11,497 nt of DNA. Source: an uncultured Lachnospiraceae bacterium (GTDB lineage: Bacteria > Bacillota > Clostridia > Lachnospirales > Lachnospiraceae). The position numbers and the translations under genes were made by a program. The notes under the pieces are model-generated. The model ran no database searches. It saw only the letters and a list, made by a program, of their open reading frames with translations, and was not told where the DNA came from. The DNA is taken from contig CACZNY010000268.1 in assembly GCA_902782655.1 (NCBI GenBank), positions 1-11,497 on the forward strand, written 5' to 3'. Positions 1 through 7,975 of this stretch are shown here, in pieces; position 1 is the first letter of the stretch; every line of letters begins with the position of its first letter.

Positions 1-175
1 AAGCTCGTGAAAAACCTACTATGTACGCAGAACCATTACGAAATCAAAGATTTCTATGGTTCTTGTGTCGCTAAGTGTACCTCGTATACCTGAAATCTAA
101 GCTCGTGAAATACCTCGCTAAGATTTCAGAGTAGAACAGCCTGCATATACTACCATAGAAACCAGATTAAAGCAA
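1..175. repeat. Hairpin-rich repeat region with a 17-bp direct repeat
   Basis: The block AAGCTCGTGAAAAACCT (1-17) recurs as AAGCTCGTGAAATACCT (99-115), 16 of 17 bases identical, 98 bases apart. Between them is a long hairpin at 29-63: an 8-bp outer stem (29-36 with 56-63), a small internal loop, a perfect 6-bp inner stem (40-45 with 49-54) and an AAA loop. A second perfect 9-bp inverted repeat is CTGAAATCT (90-98) with AGATTTCAG (121-129), and its loop contains the second copy of the direct repeat. ACCATAGAAA (152-161) is the exact reverse complement of 51-60, which allows an alternative longer-range pairing. The first copy begins at base 1, so the element probably extends beyond the window. 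I do not recognise the repeat family. Confidence 0.6.
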
Positions 176-192
176 CAGACGCCTTATGAACA

Positions 193-402
193 CTATGCCA
201 GGCTTGAGCCACTTTTGCTTCCAAACCTGAAAGACATTACTTTCTTGATCAGATTGTTCTCCTCATAAGGTATTCTTTGCATGTCCTGAATAAACAATCA
301 GAGTTTTATACCACATTTCCACATCTGCTGCCCGAAGCCTGTATCAGCAATATATGCGTTTAATCCCCCAAAAATTACTCTGAAATGATTATTTCGGGCG
401 AT
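193..402 (-). pseudogene. Possible decayed reading frame, perhaps a transposase remnant
   Basis: The frame read from about 402 down to the TAG at 193-195 is open for about 70 codons except for a TGA at 298-300. It has no ribosome binding site and is bounded upstream by a stop at 403-405. The piece GLNAYIADTGF (minus strand, about 334-366) loosely recalls the AYIADxxFR region of IS1182-type DDE transposases, but the residues that should follow do not match. The hairpins and repeats to the left would fit a worn-out insertion. The resemblance is short and could be chance, so this is a weak inference. Confidence 0.2.
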
Positions 403-491
403 TTATACGCGATATTTGACTTATAATTCCCCAAAATATATAGTGATTCAGTACTTTTGGCGTCTGAAGCATAAGATGATCAAAGCAACAA

Positions 492-1583
492 CTACGGCAG
501 TATCCTTCTTACCGCGTAAGGAGTTCTGTAGGTAGCGTTGCTGATCTTGATGCCGGTCCTCCTGTTTGAAGCATTCACTATCTGCCCGTTTCCGATATAG
601 ATGCCGACATGGTTCACTGTACCGCCCTTGCCGTAGAAGACCAGATCTCCGGGCTTCGCCTCTGCCAGGGATATCTTCGTTCCGACCTTTGCCTGCTCCC
701 TGGAGGTACGGGGCAGTGAATAGCCGTATTTCCTGAATATGGACTGTACATAGCCCGAGCAGTCGCAGCCCTTGGTGAGGCTCGTTCCTCCCCATACATA
801 CGGATTTCCGATAAACTGCATACCATAGTTTACGAGAGATACCCGGATATCCGACATTCCCTGCCCGTATTTAAGCTCCTTCAGCGTCATGGCCTTATCG
901 AGCTCCTCGGAGATCTCCACGAATTCCGCGCTTACATATCCCTGATCCTCATCTATCTCTATCCTGACCCAGGGATCCCCCTCCTTGCCCTCGGTGATGT
1001 CGAGCTTTTCCCCTATGGGCACCATGGTGAGGATAGACGAATTCGTATTAGGCTCCTCCCTTACGAAAAGGGTAGTGGTCGTGACCGTGGCAACAAGCCT
1101 CATGACCTGCATGGCTCTGGTCTTTGCTTCCTCGCCGGTAAGCAGAAACTCCGTATTAACGAATCCCTCCACCTTGCCGGACTTGATATGGGCCCAGGCT
1201 CCGTCCACCTCCTGTATCTCGCAGGCGGCATTCTTCGTCATCTTGCCCAGAAGCTCCGATCCCTCATCAGCTTCCTTCCTGACATTTAAATGATCCGTGA
1301 CATTTGCGATACCCAGATTGGTATATCCAGCTATGACCTCTTCCTTCTGGACATTAAGTGCGGCTTTATAGGCAGACTCCACATTTCCTGAACCGGCCGT
1401 GCTGAGCAGCGTCTTCTCGGTGGAGACCGTCTCCAGCTTTCCCGTCTCCATAACGCTGGTGGCTCCTGCCGTCAGCAATTCTCCGGATGTAGCGGCAAAG
1501 GCAGGCACTGCGAATAAAACCTCAAGGGTCAGAAACAGTGCGATGTATATGCTTTGTAAAAAAATACCTCTCTTTTTCTCCAT
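492..1583 (-). CDS. Secreted SH3b-SH3b-NlpC/P60 (C40) cell-wall peptidase
   Basis: The 363-residue protein is a probable cell-wall hydrolase of the NlpC/P60 family, whose members typically cut D-gamma-glutamyl-diaminopimelate bonds in peptidoglycan stem peptides. Residues 1-30 form a Sec signal peptide (KKR, hydrophobic core, then AFA before the likely cut). Two bacterial SH3 domains lie at about 86-150 (LNVRKEAD at 99-106) and 163-224 (LFVREEPN at 172-179), probably for wall binding. The catalytic domain covers about 246-363, with nucleophile Cys275 in DCSG, His325 in NHVGIYIG, and Asn337 as a likely third polar residue. The gene starts 50 bases after the ribF stop, in the same direction, so it may be read through from the operon. 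The ATG has no Shine-Dalgarno at normal distance. An in-frame TAA eight codons upstream rules out an earlier start. The length suits this family in Clostridia. Confidence 0.94.
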   Translation of the reverse strand: MEKKRGIFLQSIYIALFLTLEVLFAVPAFAATSGELLTAGATSVMETGKLETVSTEKTLLSTAGSGNVESAYKAALNVQKEEVIAGYTNLGIANVTDHLNVRKEADEGSELLGKMTKNAACEIQEVDGAWAHIKSGKVEGFVNTEFLLTGEEAKTRAMQVMRLVATVTTTTLFVREEPNTNSSILTMVPIGEKLDITEGKEGDPWVRIEIDEDQGYVSAEFVEISEELDKAMTLKELKYGQGMSDIRVSLVNYGMQFIGNPYVWGGTSLTKGCDCSGYVQSIFRKYGYSLPRTSREQAKVGTKISLAEAKPGDLVFYGKGGTVNHVGIYIGNGQIVNASNRRTGIKISNATYRTPYAVRRILP

Positions 1584-1639
1584 GTACCCAGGTAATGGAA
1601 ACGCTTAAAGCTCCTGCCGAAGCCGCATCCGGCTCAGGC
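1580..1639 (-). promoter_or_regulatory. Structured ribF-nlpC/P60 junction
   Basis: In the direction of transcription, a GC-rich hairpin (1639 down to 1616) spans the ribF stop codon: an outer GCC/GGC, one mismatch, then GAGCCG/CGGCTT closing a GATG loop. No T-run follows, so it is not a standard terminator. AGGAG comes next (1615-1611), but it is 27 bases ahead of the next ATG. That ATG (1583-1581) falls in a small hairpin, CCAT-TAC, loop CTGG, GTA-C-ATGG (1598 to 1580). The arrangement could lower or control initiation, but both the folding and any role are inferred by eye. Confidence 0.35.
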
Positions 1640-2536
1640 CATCATGTCCTTTTTCATCTGTATCTTAAGCGCTTCAATACTGTCAAACTTCATCTCGGGT
1701 CTTACGAAACGGTACAGTCCGACCCTTATGTTTTCTCCGTATATATCACTGTCAAAATCAAAAAGATGTGTCTCCACCGTCACGGCATCATCATCCTTGA
1801 CGGTAGGCTTTCTACCTATATTCGTAATGCCCCGGAAGCTTCCGTATTCCGTATCCGTACAGCTTAAGTATACCCCGAAGGGCGGCATCAGCTTATCGTC
1901 CCCGGGGATCAGATTTGCAGTAGGCATGCCTATCTTTCTTCCAAGCTGCCTCCCGTGCACTACCTCTCCTTCTATGCTGTAGGGTCTGCCAAGCATGGCC
2001 CGTGCTGATTCCATATTCCCTGCCGCTACGGCATCCCGCACCAGGGTGGAGCTTATAGCCTTATCCCCGTATCTGACCTTTTCTATTTCAGCTACGGTAT
2101 AATCAAGACCTCCTCCGCCTGCTGCCGACAGGCTCCTTAAAAGAGCCATATCCCCGGCTCCCCTGTCCCCGAAGGAAAGATCGCTGCCTGCGGCGATGAC
2201 CCCTGCCTTAAGCCTTTGCGTAAGGATCTCCCTGATGAAGGTCTCCGGCTCGCAGGAAACTGTATCCTTATTCACGGGCATCATATACAGATAATCAATG
2301 CCTGCTTCCTCTAAAAGCCTTATCTTCTCATTCCCGGGCGTGAGCACCCTGCTCCTTTCACCCGTAAAGAAATCGGCAACCGGGCTCTCAAAGGTAAATA
2401 CAAGAGATCTGAAGCCCCTGTCACGAAAAGCCCTGATCTCGTTAAGGAGCTTCATATGCCCGAGATGCATGCCGTCAAACTTTCCTATGGCGACGGCGGT
2501 ACGGATCCCGTCTTCTATCAAAGAAACATTCTGCAA
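1634..2536 (-). CDS. ribF: Bifunctional riboflavin kinase / FAD synthetase
   Basis: This 300-residue cytosolic enzyme phosphorylates riboflavin to FMN and then adenylates FMN to FAD. The N-terminal FAD synthetase (nucleotidyltransferase) half carries GKFDGMHLGH at 18-27, which holds the HxGH element, and ISSTLVR at 161-167, which resembles the family's second ATP-binding motif. The C-terminal riboflavin kinase half, from about 184, shows GRKIGMPTANL (199-209) with the PTAN signature, and TVETHLFDF (253-261) with the probable catalytic Glu256. The start is TTG at 2536-2534, chosen because GGAGAGG lies 7 bases ahead and the conserved domain begins soon after. It overlaps the end of truB by 19 bases, implying translational coupling. 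Length and domain order are normal for bacterial RibF. In many relatives rpsO follows ribF or truB, but here a secreted peptidase does. Confidence 0.97.
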   Translation of the reverse strand: MQNVSLIEDGIRTAVAIGKFDGMHLGHMKLLNEIRAFRDRGFRSLVFTFESPVADFFTGERSRVLTPGNEKIRLLEEAGIDYLYMMPVNKDTVSCEPETFIREILTQRLKAGVIAAGSDLSFGDRGAGDMALLRSLSAAGGGGLDYTVAEIEKVRYGDKAISSTLVRDAVAAGNMESARAMLGRPYSIEGEVVHGRQLGRKIGMPTANLIPGDDKLMPPFGVYLSCTDTEYGSFRGITNIGRKPTVKDDDAVTVETHLFDFDSDIYGENIRVGLYRFVRPEMKFDSIEALKIQMKKDMMA

Positions 2537-3423
2537 AGCTTCGCCTCTCCGTCATCTATATCATACAAAGCGGCAAAGAGTCCGTCCGAAAGATATACCC
2601 TGTATCTGCCGGATGCCCTGTCAGAGATCCTGAACCTGTTCCCGTTCCTTACGCGCTTTTCGGTCTCGCCCGATACGGTGAGCTTTTCCAGTCCGTCATA
2701 AAAGCGGTCAATGGGGAGTATATGATCTGACAGCTCTCCCTTTCCGGCAGCTTCCTCTATCTGACTAAGGGTCAGACAGTCCTTCGAGTCTATACCGCAG
2801 GCTCTTGTCCTCTCAAGGCTCTCCATGCATCCTCCCAGGCCGAGACTCTCTCCTATGTCCCTGCAAAGAGATCTTATGTAGGTACCCTTCGAGCATTCCA
2901 CGGTAAAGGCCGCCCTCTTCTCTTCCCCTAAGCTCACCTCTATGTCGGAAATACTCCTTATGAATACATGGGAGGGTTTTCTTTCTACCTCTACACCCTC
3001 CCTTGCAAGCTCATACAGTTTTTTTCCGTTTATCTTTTTTGCCGAGTACATCGGCGGTATCTGGTCATATTCACCCACAAAGGACAAAATGGCGCTCTTT
3101 ACGGCTTCAACGGTAAGTCCACTGCAGTCAGAGGTTTTCAGCACCCTTCCCGTCATATCCTCTGTATCCGTAGTGATGCCGGGTCTCATCACGCAGCAGT
3201 AGGTCTTGTCGGTATCCGTCAGAAAGCCCGCTATCTTAGTCGCCCTTCCAAGACATACTGGAAGCACTCCGCAGGCTTCGGGATCGAGGGTTCCGGTGTG
3301 GCCGATCCTTCTCATCCTGAGGATACCCCTGAGCTTTACCACCACATCATTGGAAGTAAAGCCCTTTTCCTTATATACGGGCAGCACCCCGTCATATGGA
3401 TTTTTGTCCTCCTTATTGGACAC
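2518..3423 (-). CDS. truB: tRNA pseudouridine(55) synthase
   Basis: TruB isomerises U55 in the T-loop of most elongator tRNAs to pseudouridine and also acts as a tRNA-folding helper. The 301-residue protein has the family core: GVLPVYKEKGFTSNDVV (12-28), GHTGTLDPEACGVLPVCLG (41-59) with the catalytic Asp47, PPMYSAKKINGKKLYELAREG and SKGTYIRSL. A shortened PUA-like tail follows. In the motif usually reading R-L-G before TTDTxD, this protein has MRPG, a mild oddity. The start shown is GTG at 3423-3421, inside the end of nrnA (11-base overlap), with only a weak purine-rich stretch ahead. No better in-frame start is seen before the conserved domain. It sits in the operon downstream of nrnA and couples to ribF. 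Confidence 0.96.
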   Translation of the reverse strand: MSNKEDKNPYDGVLPVYKEKGFTSNDVVVKLRGILRMRRIGHTGTLDPEACGVLPVCLGRATKIAGFLTDTDKTYCCVMRPGITTDTEDMTGRVLKTSDCSGLTVEAVKSAILSFVGEYDQIPPMYSAKKINGKKLYELAREGVEVERKPSHVFIRSISDIEVSLGEEKRAAFTVECSKGTYIRSLCRDIGESLGLGGCMESLERTRACGIDSKDCLTLSQIEEAAGKGELSDHILPIDRFYDGLEKLTVSGETEKRVRNGNRFRISDRASGRYRVYLSDGLFAALYDIDDGEAKLCRMFL

Positions 3424-4393
3424 TTTCTTCCGCTTCTTTTTCTTTATACTGCTTTTCCACCTCGGCCGTCACGTTATTTATCACATCATAGGAGCTTCCC
3501 GTCATGGTCAGTCCCGCGGCCCTCTCGTGTCCGCCTCCGCCAAGCTTTCTCGCTATGACCTCCACGTCTATATTTTCATTGGAGCGAAGGGATACCTTGT
3601 ATTCTCCCGTCACCGTCTCATGCATGAAGATGGCCACATCCACGCCCTTGGTATGCTTCATCTGGCTCACTATCCCCTCCAGATCCTTGGATGTAGCATT
3701 GTAGAATCTGAGCGTCCTCTGTGTAATGACGGAGACTATGACGCGCCCGTCCATCAGAAGTATGGATTCCAGCAGGGATCTTCCCAGAAGAAGAGTCTGC
3801 CTGTAGTTCTTTTCATAGAAGGCTTTGCTGATCACCCTTGAATGATCAAAACCAAATGTCAGGAGATATCCCGCCTTTTCCATTGTTTTCTGCGTGGTAT
3901 TGGAGTACTGGAAGACTCCCGTATCACAGACTATTCCCGTATAAATACAGATGGCGATATCATCATCCACGGCATCGGCTCCTATCAGGTCATACACAAG
4001 CTCCGCCGTGGAGGAAGCATCCTCCACCACATATGAATTTGCTTCCGGCGCTATGCCCTTGTAGCCCAGATGATGGTCGATACAGGCTGTTTCCAGGGCA
4101 TTCTCAAGCAAAACCTTAGCCTTCCCGAGCCTTTCCTTATCACCCATATCGAGGGCTATGAAAAGATCGTATGCCTCATCTGAGGGTTCGGTCTTCAGCT
4201 CATCAAATCCGGGCAGGAAGGAAAAAAGGGGATTGGGGTCTATCATATACAGATCGATCCTTGCTTCGGGAAAGGTCTTCTTCAGATATGAATAAAGCCC
4301 GAGAGAAGACCCGAAGGCATCCCCGTCAGGCCTGATATGAGTGCCTAAAGCTATACTCTTTTTGCCTTCGCATATTCTGTTTATATCCATCAT
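3413..4393 (-). CDS. nrnA: DHH/DHHA1 phosphoesterase, NrnA type (oligoribonuclease / pAp phosphatase)
   Basis: The 326-residue cytosolic protein belongs to the DHH family of Mn-dependent phosphoesterases. Firmicute NrnA degrades very short RNAs, including pGpG from cyclic-di-GMP turnover, and many members also dephosphorylate pAp. The DHH domain shows the metal ligands in order: His19 with Asp23 and Asp25 (GTHIRPDGDAFGSS), Asp82 (ALDMGD), DHH at 106-108 (CIDHHLG), and Asp157 (VCDTGVF). The DHHA1 domain ends with GGGGHERAAG at 285-294, the substrate-binding glycine motif. The ATG follows rbfA by 20 bases with a moderate AAAGGAA upstream. The place between rbfA and truB is the usual one in Clostridia. 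Substrate preference cannot be told from sequence. Confidence 0.94.
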   Translation of the reverse strand: MMDINRICEGKKSIALGTHIRPDGDAFGSSLGLYSYLKKTFPEARIDLYMIDPNPLFSFLPGFDELKTEPSDEAYDLFIALDMGDKERLGKAKVLLENALETACIDHHLGYKGIAPEANSYVVEDASSTAELVYDLIGADAVDDDIAICIYTGIVCDTGVFQYSNTTQKTMEKAGYLLTFGFDHSRVISKAFYEKNYRQTLLLGRSLLESILLMDGRVIVSVITQRTLRFYNATSKDLEGIVSQMKHTKGVDVAIFMHETVTGEYKVSLRSNENIDVEVIARKLGGGGHERAAGLTMTGSSYDVINNVTAEVEKQYKEKEAEESVQ

Positions 4394-4413
4394 TTTATGT
4401 CTTACCGTTCCTT

Positions 4414-4815
4414 TCAGTTTTCATCGGGGCCGTTTTCCACGTTCTCGCCCCTGGCATCCTGTGCCCTCTTATCTGCCGCTATGACTTCATCTATGCGCTT
4501 CGACATATCTACGCCATAACTTATGGAATTATCAAGGACAAACTTCAGTTCGGGAGTATTCCTGAGGTTGACCTCCCTTGCAAGCTCATGCCTTATATAA
4601 CCCTCAGCGCTCGTAAGCCCGCGCAGGGTTTCCTCCCCGTCATCCGAAAGCACGGAAACATATACCTTGCAGGTCTTTAAGTCCGGCGCCACTGACACAT
4701 CAGTGATAGAAGTAAAGGGATCTACCCTCGGATCCTTCACCGTTCTTATTATGGAGGACAAAGCCCTCTGCACTTCTGAGTTTATCCTGTTGTTTTTGGT
4801 GCTGTTTTTTTTCAA
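4414..4815 (-). CDS. rbfA: 30S ribosome-binding factor A
   Basis: RbfA is a small KH-like protein that binds the nearly mature 30S subunit near helix 1 and the neck of 16S rRNA and helps late maturation, mainly in the cold. The 133-residue protein carries the family core: RALSSIIRTVKDPRV, then SITDVSVAPDLKTCKVYVSVL and HELAREVNLRNTPELKF. A charged tail of about 20 residues (AADKRAQDARGENVENGPDEN) follows. The start is a TTG at 4815-4813, giving MKKNSTKNNR, three bases after the infB stop. A GGAG within the infB end lies about 12 bases upstream. No ATG is available in frame ahead of the conserved core, so TTG is the best choice, although the exact N-terminus is less certain than the gene identity. 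Confidence 0.96.
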   Translation of the reverse strand: MKKNSTKNNRINSEVQRALSSIIRTVKDPRVDPFTSITDVSVAPDLKTCKVYVSVLSDDGEETLRGLTSAEGYIRHELAREVNLRNTPELKFVLDNSISYGVDMSKRIDEVIAADKRAQDARGENVENGPDEN

Positions 4816-4818
4816 TTT

Positions 4819-7665
4819 CTACTCACGCTCCACTTCCACCTGTTTATGGAATTCAAGCAGATCGCCCTCTTCCACATCATCAAAGCCGTCAAATACGAGT
4901 CCGCATTCAAACCCTTCCCTGACCTCCTTGACATCGTCCTTAAAGCGCTTGAGAGAAGACAGTGGGCCGTCGAATAATACCTCGTCTCCTCTTGTGACCT
5001 TGACGCTGCAGCCCCTTTCGACTATACCATCCGTCACATAGGAACCGGCTATCTTTCCTATACCGGAAGCCTTGAACACCTGTCTTATCTCTCCGTGTCC
5101 TATGATCTTCTCCTCGTATACGGGGCCAAGCATGCCCTTCATGGCGGCCTCCACATCCTCCAGAGCCTGATAGATTACCTTGTAGAGATGTATGTCCACG
5201 TTCTCGGCCTCGGCTATCTGCTTGGCCGTATTGTCCGGACGCACGTTGAAGCCTATGATTATGGCATTTCCCGCAGAAGCGAGGACCACATCGGATTCAT
5301 TTATGGCACCGACGCCTCCATGTATCACCTTGACTGCTATCTCGTCATTTGAAAGCTTAAGCAGGGATGTCTTCAGCGCTTCCACGGAGCCCTGTACATC
5401 CGCCTTGATTATGATATTGAACTCCTTGAGGTCTCCCTCCTTTATCTGGTCGTAGATATCCACGAGACTCACGGACTTCTTCCTGGTCTCGGACAGCAGC
5501 TCCTTCTTATGCTGCTCGTTATAGGTCTTTGCGAAGTCCTGAGCCTCCTTCTCGCTCTCCGGCGATACGAAGATCTCTCCGGCTTCCGGTACCTCGTCGA
5601 GACCGAGGATCTCTACAGGCATTGAAGGTCCTGCTTCCTTGACCCTCTTGCCCTTGTCGTCGATCATAGCCCTTACCCTGCCGTGGCTCATTCCGCAGGC
5701 CACGAAATCTCCCACATGAAGGGTTCCCTTCTGTACAAGCACGGTAGCTACGGCACCGCGGCCCTTATCCAGCTCGGCCTCTATGACCATGCCTCTTGCC
5801 TGTCTTCTGGGATTTGCCTTGAGCTCCATGACATCTGCCTGAAGCAGGATCATCTCCAGCAGCTCATCCACTCCCTCTCCGGTCTTGGCGGATACGGGGA
5901 CGAAGGTAGTCGATCCTCCCCAGTCCTCCGATATAAGTTCATATTCAGAAAGCTCCTGCTTCACCCTGTCTATATTCGCACTGGGCTTATCTATCTTATT
6001 TACAGCAACTATTATCTCTACACCCGCTGCCTTGGCGTGGTTTATCGCCTCCACTGTCTGGGGCATCACACCGTCATCTGCAGCTACCACAAGGATAACA
6101 ATATCCGTGGCATTGGCTCCTCTCATACGCATTGCCGTGAAGGCTTCGTGTCCGGGAGTATCGAGGAAGGTTATGGTGCTCCCGTTTATGCTTACGGTAT
6201 ATGCTCCTATGGCCTGAGTGATGCCTCCTGCCTCCTTATCCGTAACATGAGCCTTCCTGATATAGTCAAGGAGCGAAGTCTTACCATGGTCTACGTGTCC
6301 CATTACGCAGACTACGGGAGGACGCTTATCCATCCTTGCCTCGTCCTCAGGCTCCTCCTTTAAGAGCTCCGCTATGACATCGACCGTCTTTTCCTGCTCG
6401 CAGAGGATATCATAGTCTGCAGCGATGTTTTCGGCCTCCTCATAGGAAAGCTCGGAATTGACGGTGACCACCTGTCCTGACAGGAAGAGCTTCTTGATTA
6501 TGGCCGACGGCTGCATCTTCATATGGTCGGCGAGCTCCTTTATCGTCAGGGTATCGGGGATCGTTATGACCTTGATCTCCTCTTCCTCGGGCTTTGCCAC
6601 AGGAGCCGGCTTCTTGAAGCCGTGAGGATTGAATTTCTTATTCTCCTTCTCATCCTCCCTGCGTTCAAAATCATCCTTCTTGCGTCTTACATCGTTTGCT
6701 TTTCTTCTGTTTCCGCCCTTTTCCGGAGCAGGTGCTGCTTCAAAGCGTTTATCCCTTCCACCAGCTGGGGCTTTAGCACCCGGCCCTCTGCCGCCTTGCA
6801 GCCTTCCCTGATCACCTGTATTATTCCTATCAGGCCTGCCGCCAGGGTAGCCACCCGGCCTGCCGTTTTGACGAAGCGTATTGCTTTTTTCATTTGGTAC
6901 CCCTGCCCTTCTTTCGTTTCTGTCATGTGAAGGCGCACTCTGCGCCGTCTGCGTCCTGACAGGTGCCGCCGGCGGGTTCTCACGCTTTACCCTCGGCTGC
7001 TCCTGCTGCTGTACGTTTGCAGGTGCCGGTGCAGGCGCGGGCGCAGCTTCCTTTGTCTCCGGCTTCTGCTCGACGGGAGTTACCGGCTGTCCCTCTCCGG
7101 CCTCGCGGTGTACGAATTTCTTTTTATTCTGCTGGTCTCCCGGCCTTATGATATTCACGGGAGGAATAGGCGACGGCTTTACCGAGGGTCTTATCACATT
7201 GTTTCTGATACCCGGACGTCCCTGTATGCGGCCGGAGCTTATATTGCCCGACTGTCTGTTGTTCCCGTATCTGTCACCGTTATTGACAGTGAAAATGATC
7301 CTCTTTTTCTTCCTCGGAGGCTCACCGGCAGAGCCTGCAGGAGCAGCTCCCTGCGGCGCCGGTTTTGCCGGCTCTTTTTTTACGGGAGGCTTTGCAGGTG
7401 CTTCCTTTTGCGCTGCCTTTGTATCCGAAGGCGCTGCCTCAGGCTTCGCTGCCGTCTTCGGCTCTTTCACGGCTTCACCGGATTCTCCGCCTTTTACGAA
7501 GTGATTCCGTATCCGGCTCTCCGTATCCTCATCCACAGCGGACATGGGCTTTTTCCCCTCTATCCCCTGGGAATCGAGGAAGGAAATCACATCCTTATTG
7601 GTGATCGCAAGCCCCTCCGATGTAAGCTCCTTCGTTATCTCGCTTATCCTTTTATTATTTGCCAT
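4819..7665 (-). CDS. infB: Translation initiation factor IF-2
   Basis: IF2 is the GTPase that brings fMet-tRNA to the 30S start site and promotes subunit joining. The 948-residue protein has a short IF2_N-like module at about 1-55. A long low-complexity linker rich in Pro, Ala, Lys, Arg and Gly covers about 60-365, including APAPAPAPA at 208-216. A second IF2_N module is at about 367-420. The GTPase domain starts near 448, with GHVDHGKT at 456-463 (G1), Thr483 in GGITQAIGA (G2), DTPGH at 502-506 (G3), NKID at 556-559 (G4) and SAK at 592-594 (G5). Domain II, domain III ([11 protein letters not shown] at 755-765) and the initiator-tRNA-binding C-terminal domain follow and are complete. The ATG overlaps the end of ylxQ by 11 bases, with GCAGG just upstream. 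The large size comes from the linker; the catalytic half is ordinary. Confidence 0.98.
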   Translation of the reverse strand: MANNKRISEITKELTSEGLAITNKDVISFLDSQGIEGKKPMSAVDEDTESRIRNHFVKGGESGEAVKEPKTAAKPEAAPSDTKAAQKEAPAKPPVKKEPAKPAPQGAAPAGSAGEPPRKKKRIIFTVNNGDRYGNNRQSGNISSGRIQGRPGIRNNVIRPSVKPSPIPPVNIIRPGDQQNKKKFVHREAGEGQPVTPVEQKPETKEAAPAPAPAPANVQQQEQPRVKRENPPAAPVRTQTAQSAPSHDRNERRAGVPNEKSNTLRQNGRPGGYPGGRPDRNNTGDQGRLQGGRGPGAKAPAGGRDKRFEAAPAPEKGGNRRKANDVRRKKDDFERREDEKENKKFNPHGFKKPAPVAKPEEEEIKVITIPDTLTIKELADHMKMQPSAIIKKLFLSGQVVTVNSELSYEEAENIAADYDILCEQEKTVDVIAELLKEEPEDEARMDKRPPVVCVMGHVDHGKTSLLDYIRKAHVTDKEAGGITQAIGAYTVSINGSTITFLDTPGHEAFTAMRMRGANATDIVILVVAADDGVMPQTVEAINHAKAAGVEIIVAVNKIDKPSANIDRVKQELSEYELISEDWGGSTTFVPVSAKTGEGVDELLEMILLQADVMELKANPRRQARGMVIEAELDKGRGAVATVLVQKGTLHVGDFVACGMSHGRVRAMIDDKGKRVKEAGPSMPVEILGLDEVPEAGEIFVSPESEKEAQDFAKTYNEQHKKELLSETRKKSVSLVDIYDQIKEGDLKEFNIIIKADVQGSVEALKTSLLKLSNDEIAVKVIHGGVGAINESDVVLASAGNAIIIGFNVRPDNTAKQIAEAENVDIHLYKVIYQALEDVEAAMKGMLGPVYEEKIIGHGEIRQVFKASGIGKIAGSYVTDGIVERGCSVKVTRGDEVLFDGPLSSLKRFKDDVKEVREGFECGLVFDGFDDVEEGDLLEFHKQVEVERE

Positions 7666-7975
7666 TTATACCTGCTTCCTCCAGTCTATCTAATATTGTC
7701 CCCGCAAATCCCTCATCGTTTACCGAAACGACCGACCTCAGATCTCTTCCTATGGCGCTGCCGAGCTTTTCCCTGGTCCCGTAAACCCTGCATTCCACCT
7801 CATAGAAGCTGCACTTATCGGTGAATTTCTTCCTTGTGCCCTCCGAGGCATCCCCGGCAATAAGGACAAGGCACGACTTAAATCCCTTGATGTCTCCAAG
7901 CACTGCCGTTTCGCCTGAGGATATCCTGCCTGCCTTTTTTGCAAGCGATATGACAGAAAGTATCCTGTCTGTCAT
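7655..7975 (-). CDS. ylxQ: YlxQ-type L7Ae/L30e/S12e/Gadd45 family RNA-binding protein
   Basis: The 106-residue protein belongs to the L7Ae family, which binds kink-turn RNA. Bacterial YlxQ has no firmly settled role but travels with nusA and infB. The family features are the opening [18 protein letters not shown] and the central block [21 protein letters not shown] (35-55), with its typical DAS...KKFTDKC pattern, followed by the [12 protein letters not shown] segment. The ATG overlaps the nusA stop as ATGA (7975-7972), so its translation is probably coupled to that of NusA. The 3' end overlaps infB by 11 bases. The usual neighbour ylxR, which should lie between nusA and this gene, is missing. 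Length is normal for the family. Confidence 0.92.
   Translation of the reverse strand: MTDRILSVISLAKKAGRISSGETAVLGDIKGFKSCLVLIAGDASEGTRKKFTDKCSFYEVECRVYGTREKLGSAIGRDLRSVVSVNDEGFAGTILDRLEEAGINGK

Larger units (their letters stand above)
1..491. other. Gene-free, AT-rich segment downstream of the NlpC/P60 gene
   Basis: No intact protein or RNA gene is visible on either strand. The stretch is visibly more AT-rich than the operon to its right. Positions 1-175 hold a near-identical direct repeat and several inverted repeats (listed separately). Positions 193-402 hold a minus-strand reading frame with one internal stop that may be a gene remnant. Positions 431-460 hold a weak 6-bp inverted repeat (CCAAAA/TTTTGG). 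No convincing rho-independent terminator follows the NlpC/P60 stop codon at 492-494, so where that transcript ends is unclear. Confidence 0.6.

Noticed and set aside
1..175. CRISPR array
   Set aside because: Only two copies of a 17-bp repeat 98 bases apart, with hairpins between them and no regular spacers.
408..430. Promoter-like TTGACT and TATAAT on the plus strand
   Set aside because: The two boxes are adjacent with no spacer, no suitable -35 lies 17 bases ahead of TATAAT, and no plus-strand gene follows.
431..460. Inverted repeat CCAAAA/TTTTGG as a terminator of the NlpC/P60 gene
   Set aside because: Only six mostly A-T pairs with an 18-base loop and no following T-run, so it is too weak to call.
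5683..6363. 226-codon plus-strand open frame inside infB
   Set aside because: It lies exactly opposite the conserved GTPase region of IF2, has an unnatural composition (many Tyr, His, Ser) and no ribosome binding site.
6881..7504. Long plus-strand open frame opposite the N-terminal part of infB
   Set aside because: It is the antisense of the GC-rich Pro/Ala/Lys linker codons of IF2, is low-complexity (Gly/Ala/Cys/Phe), and has no family features. It is a shadow frame.
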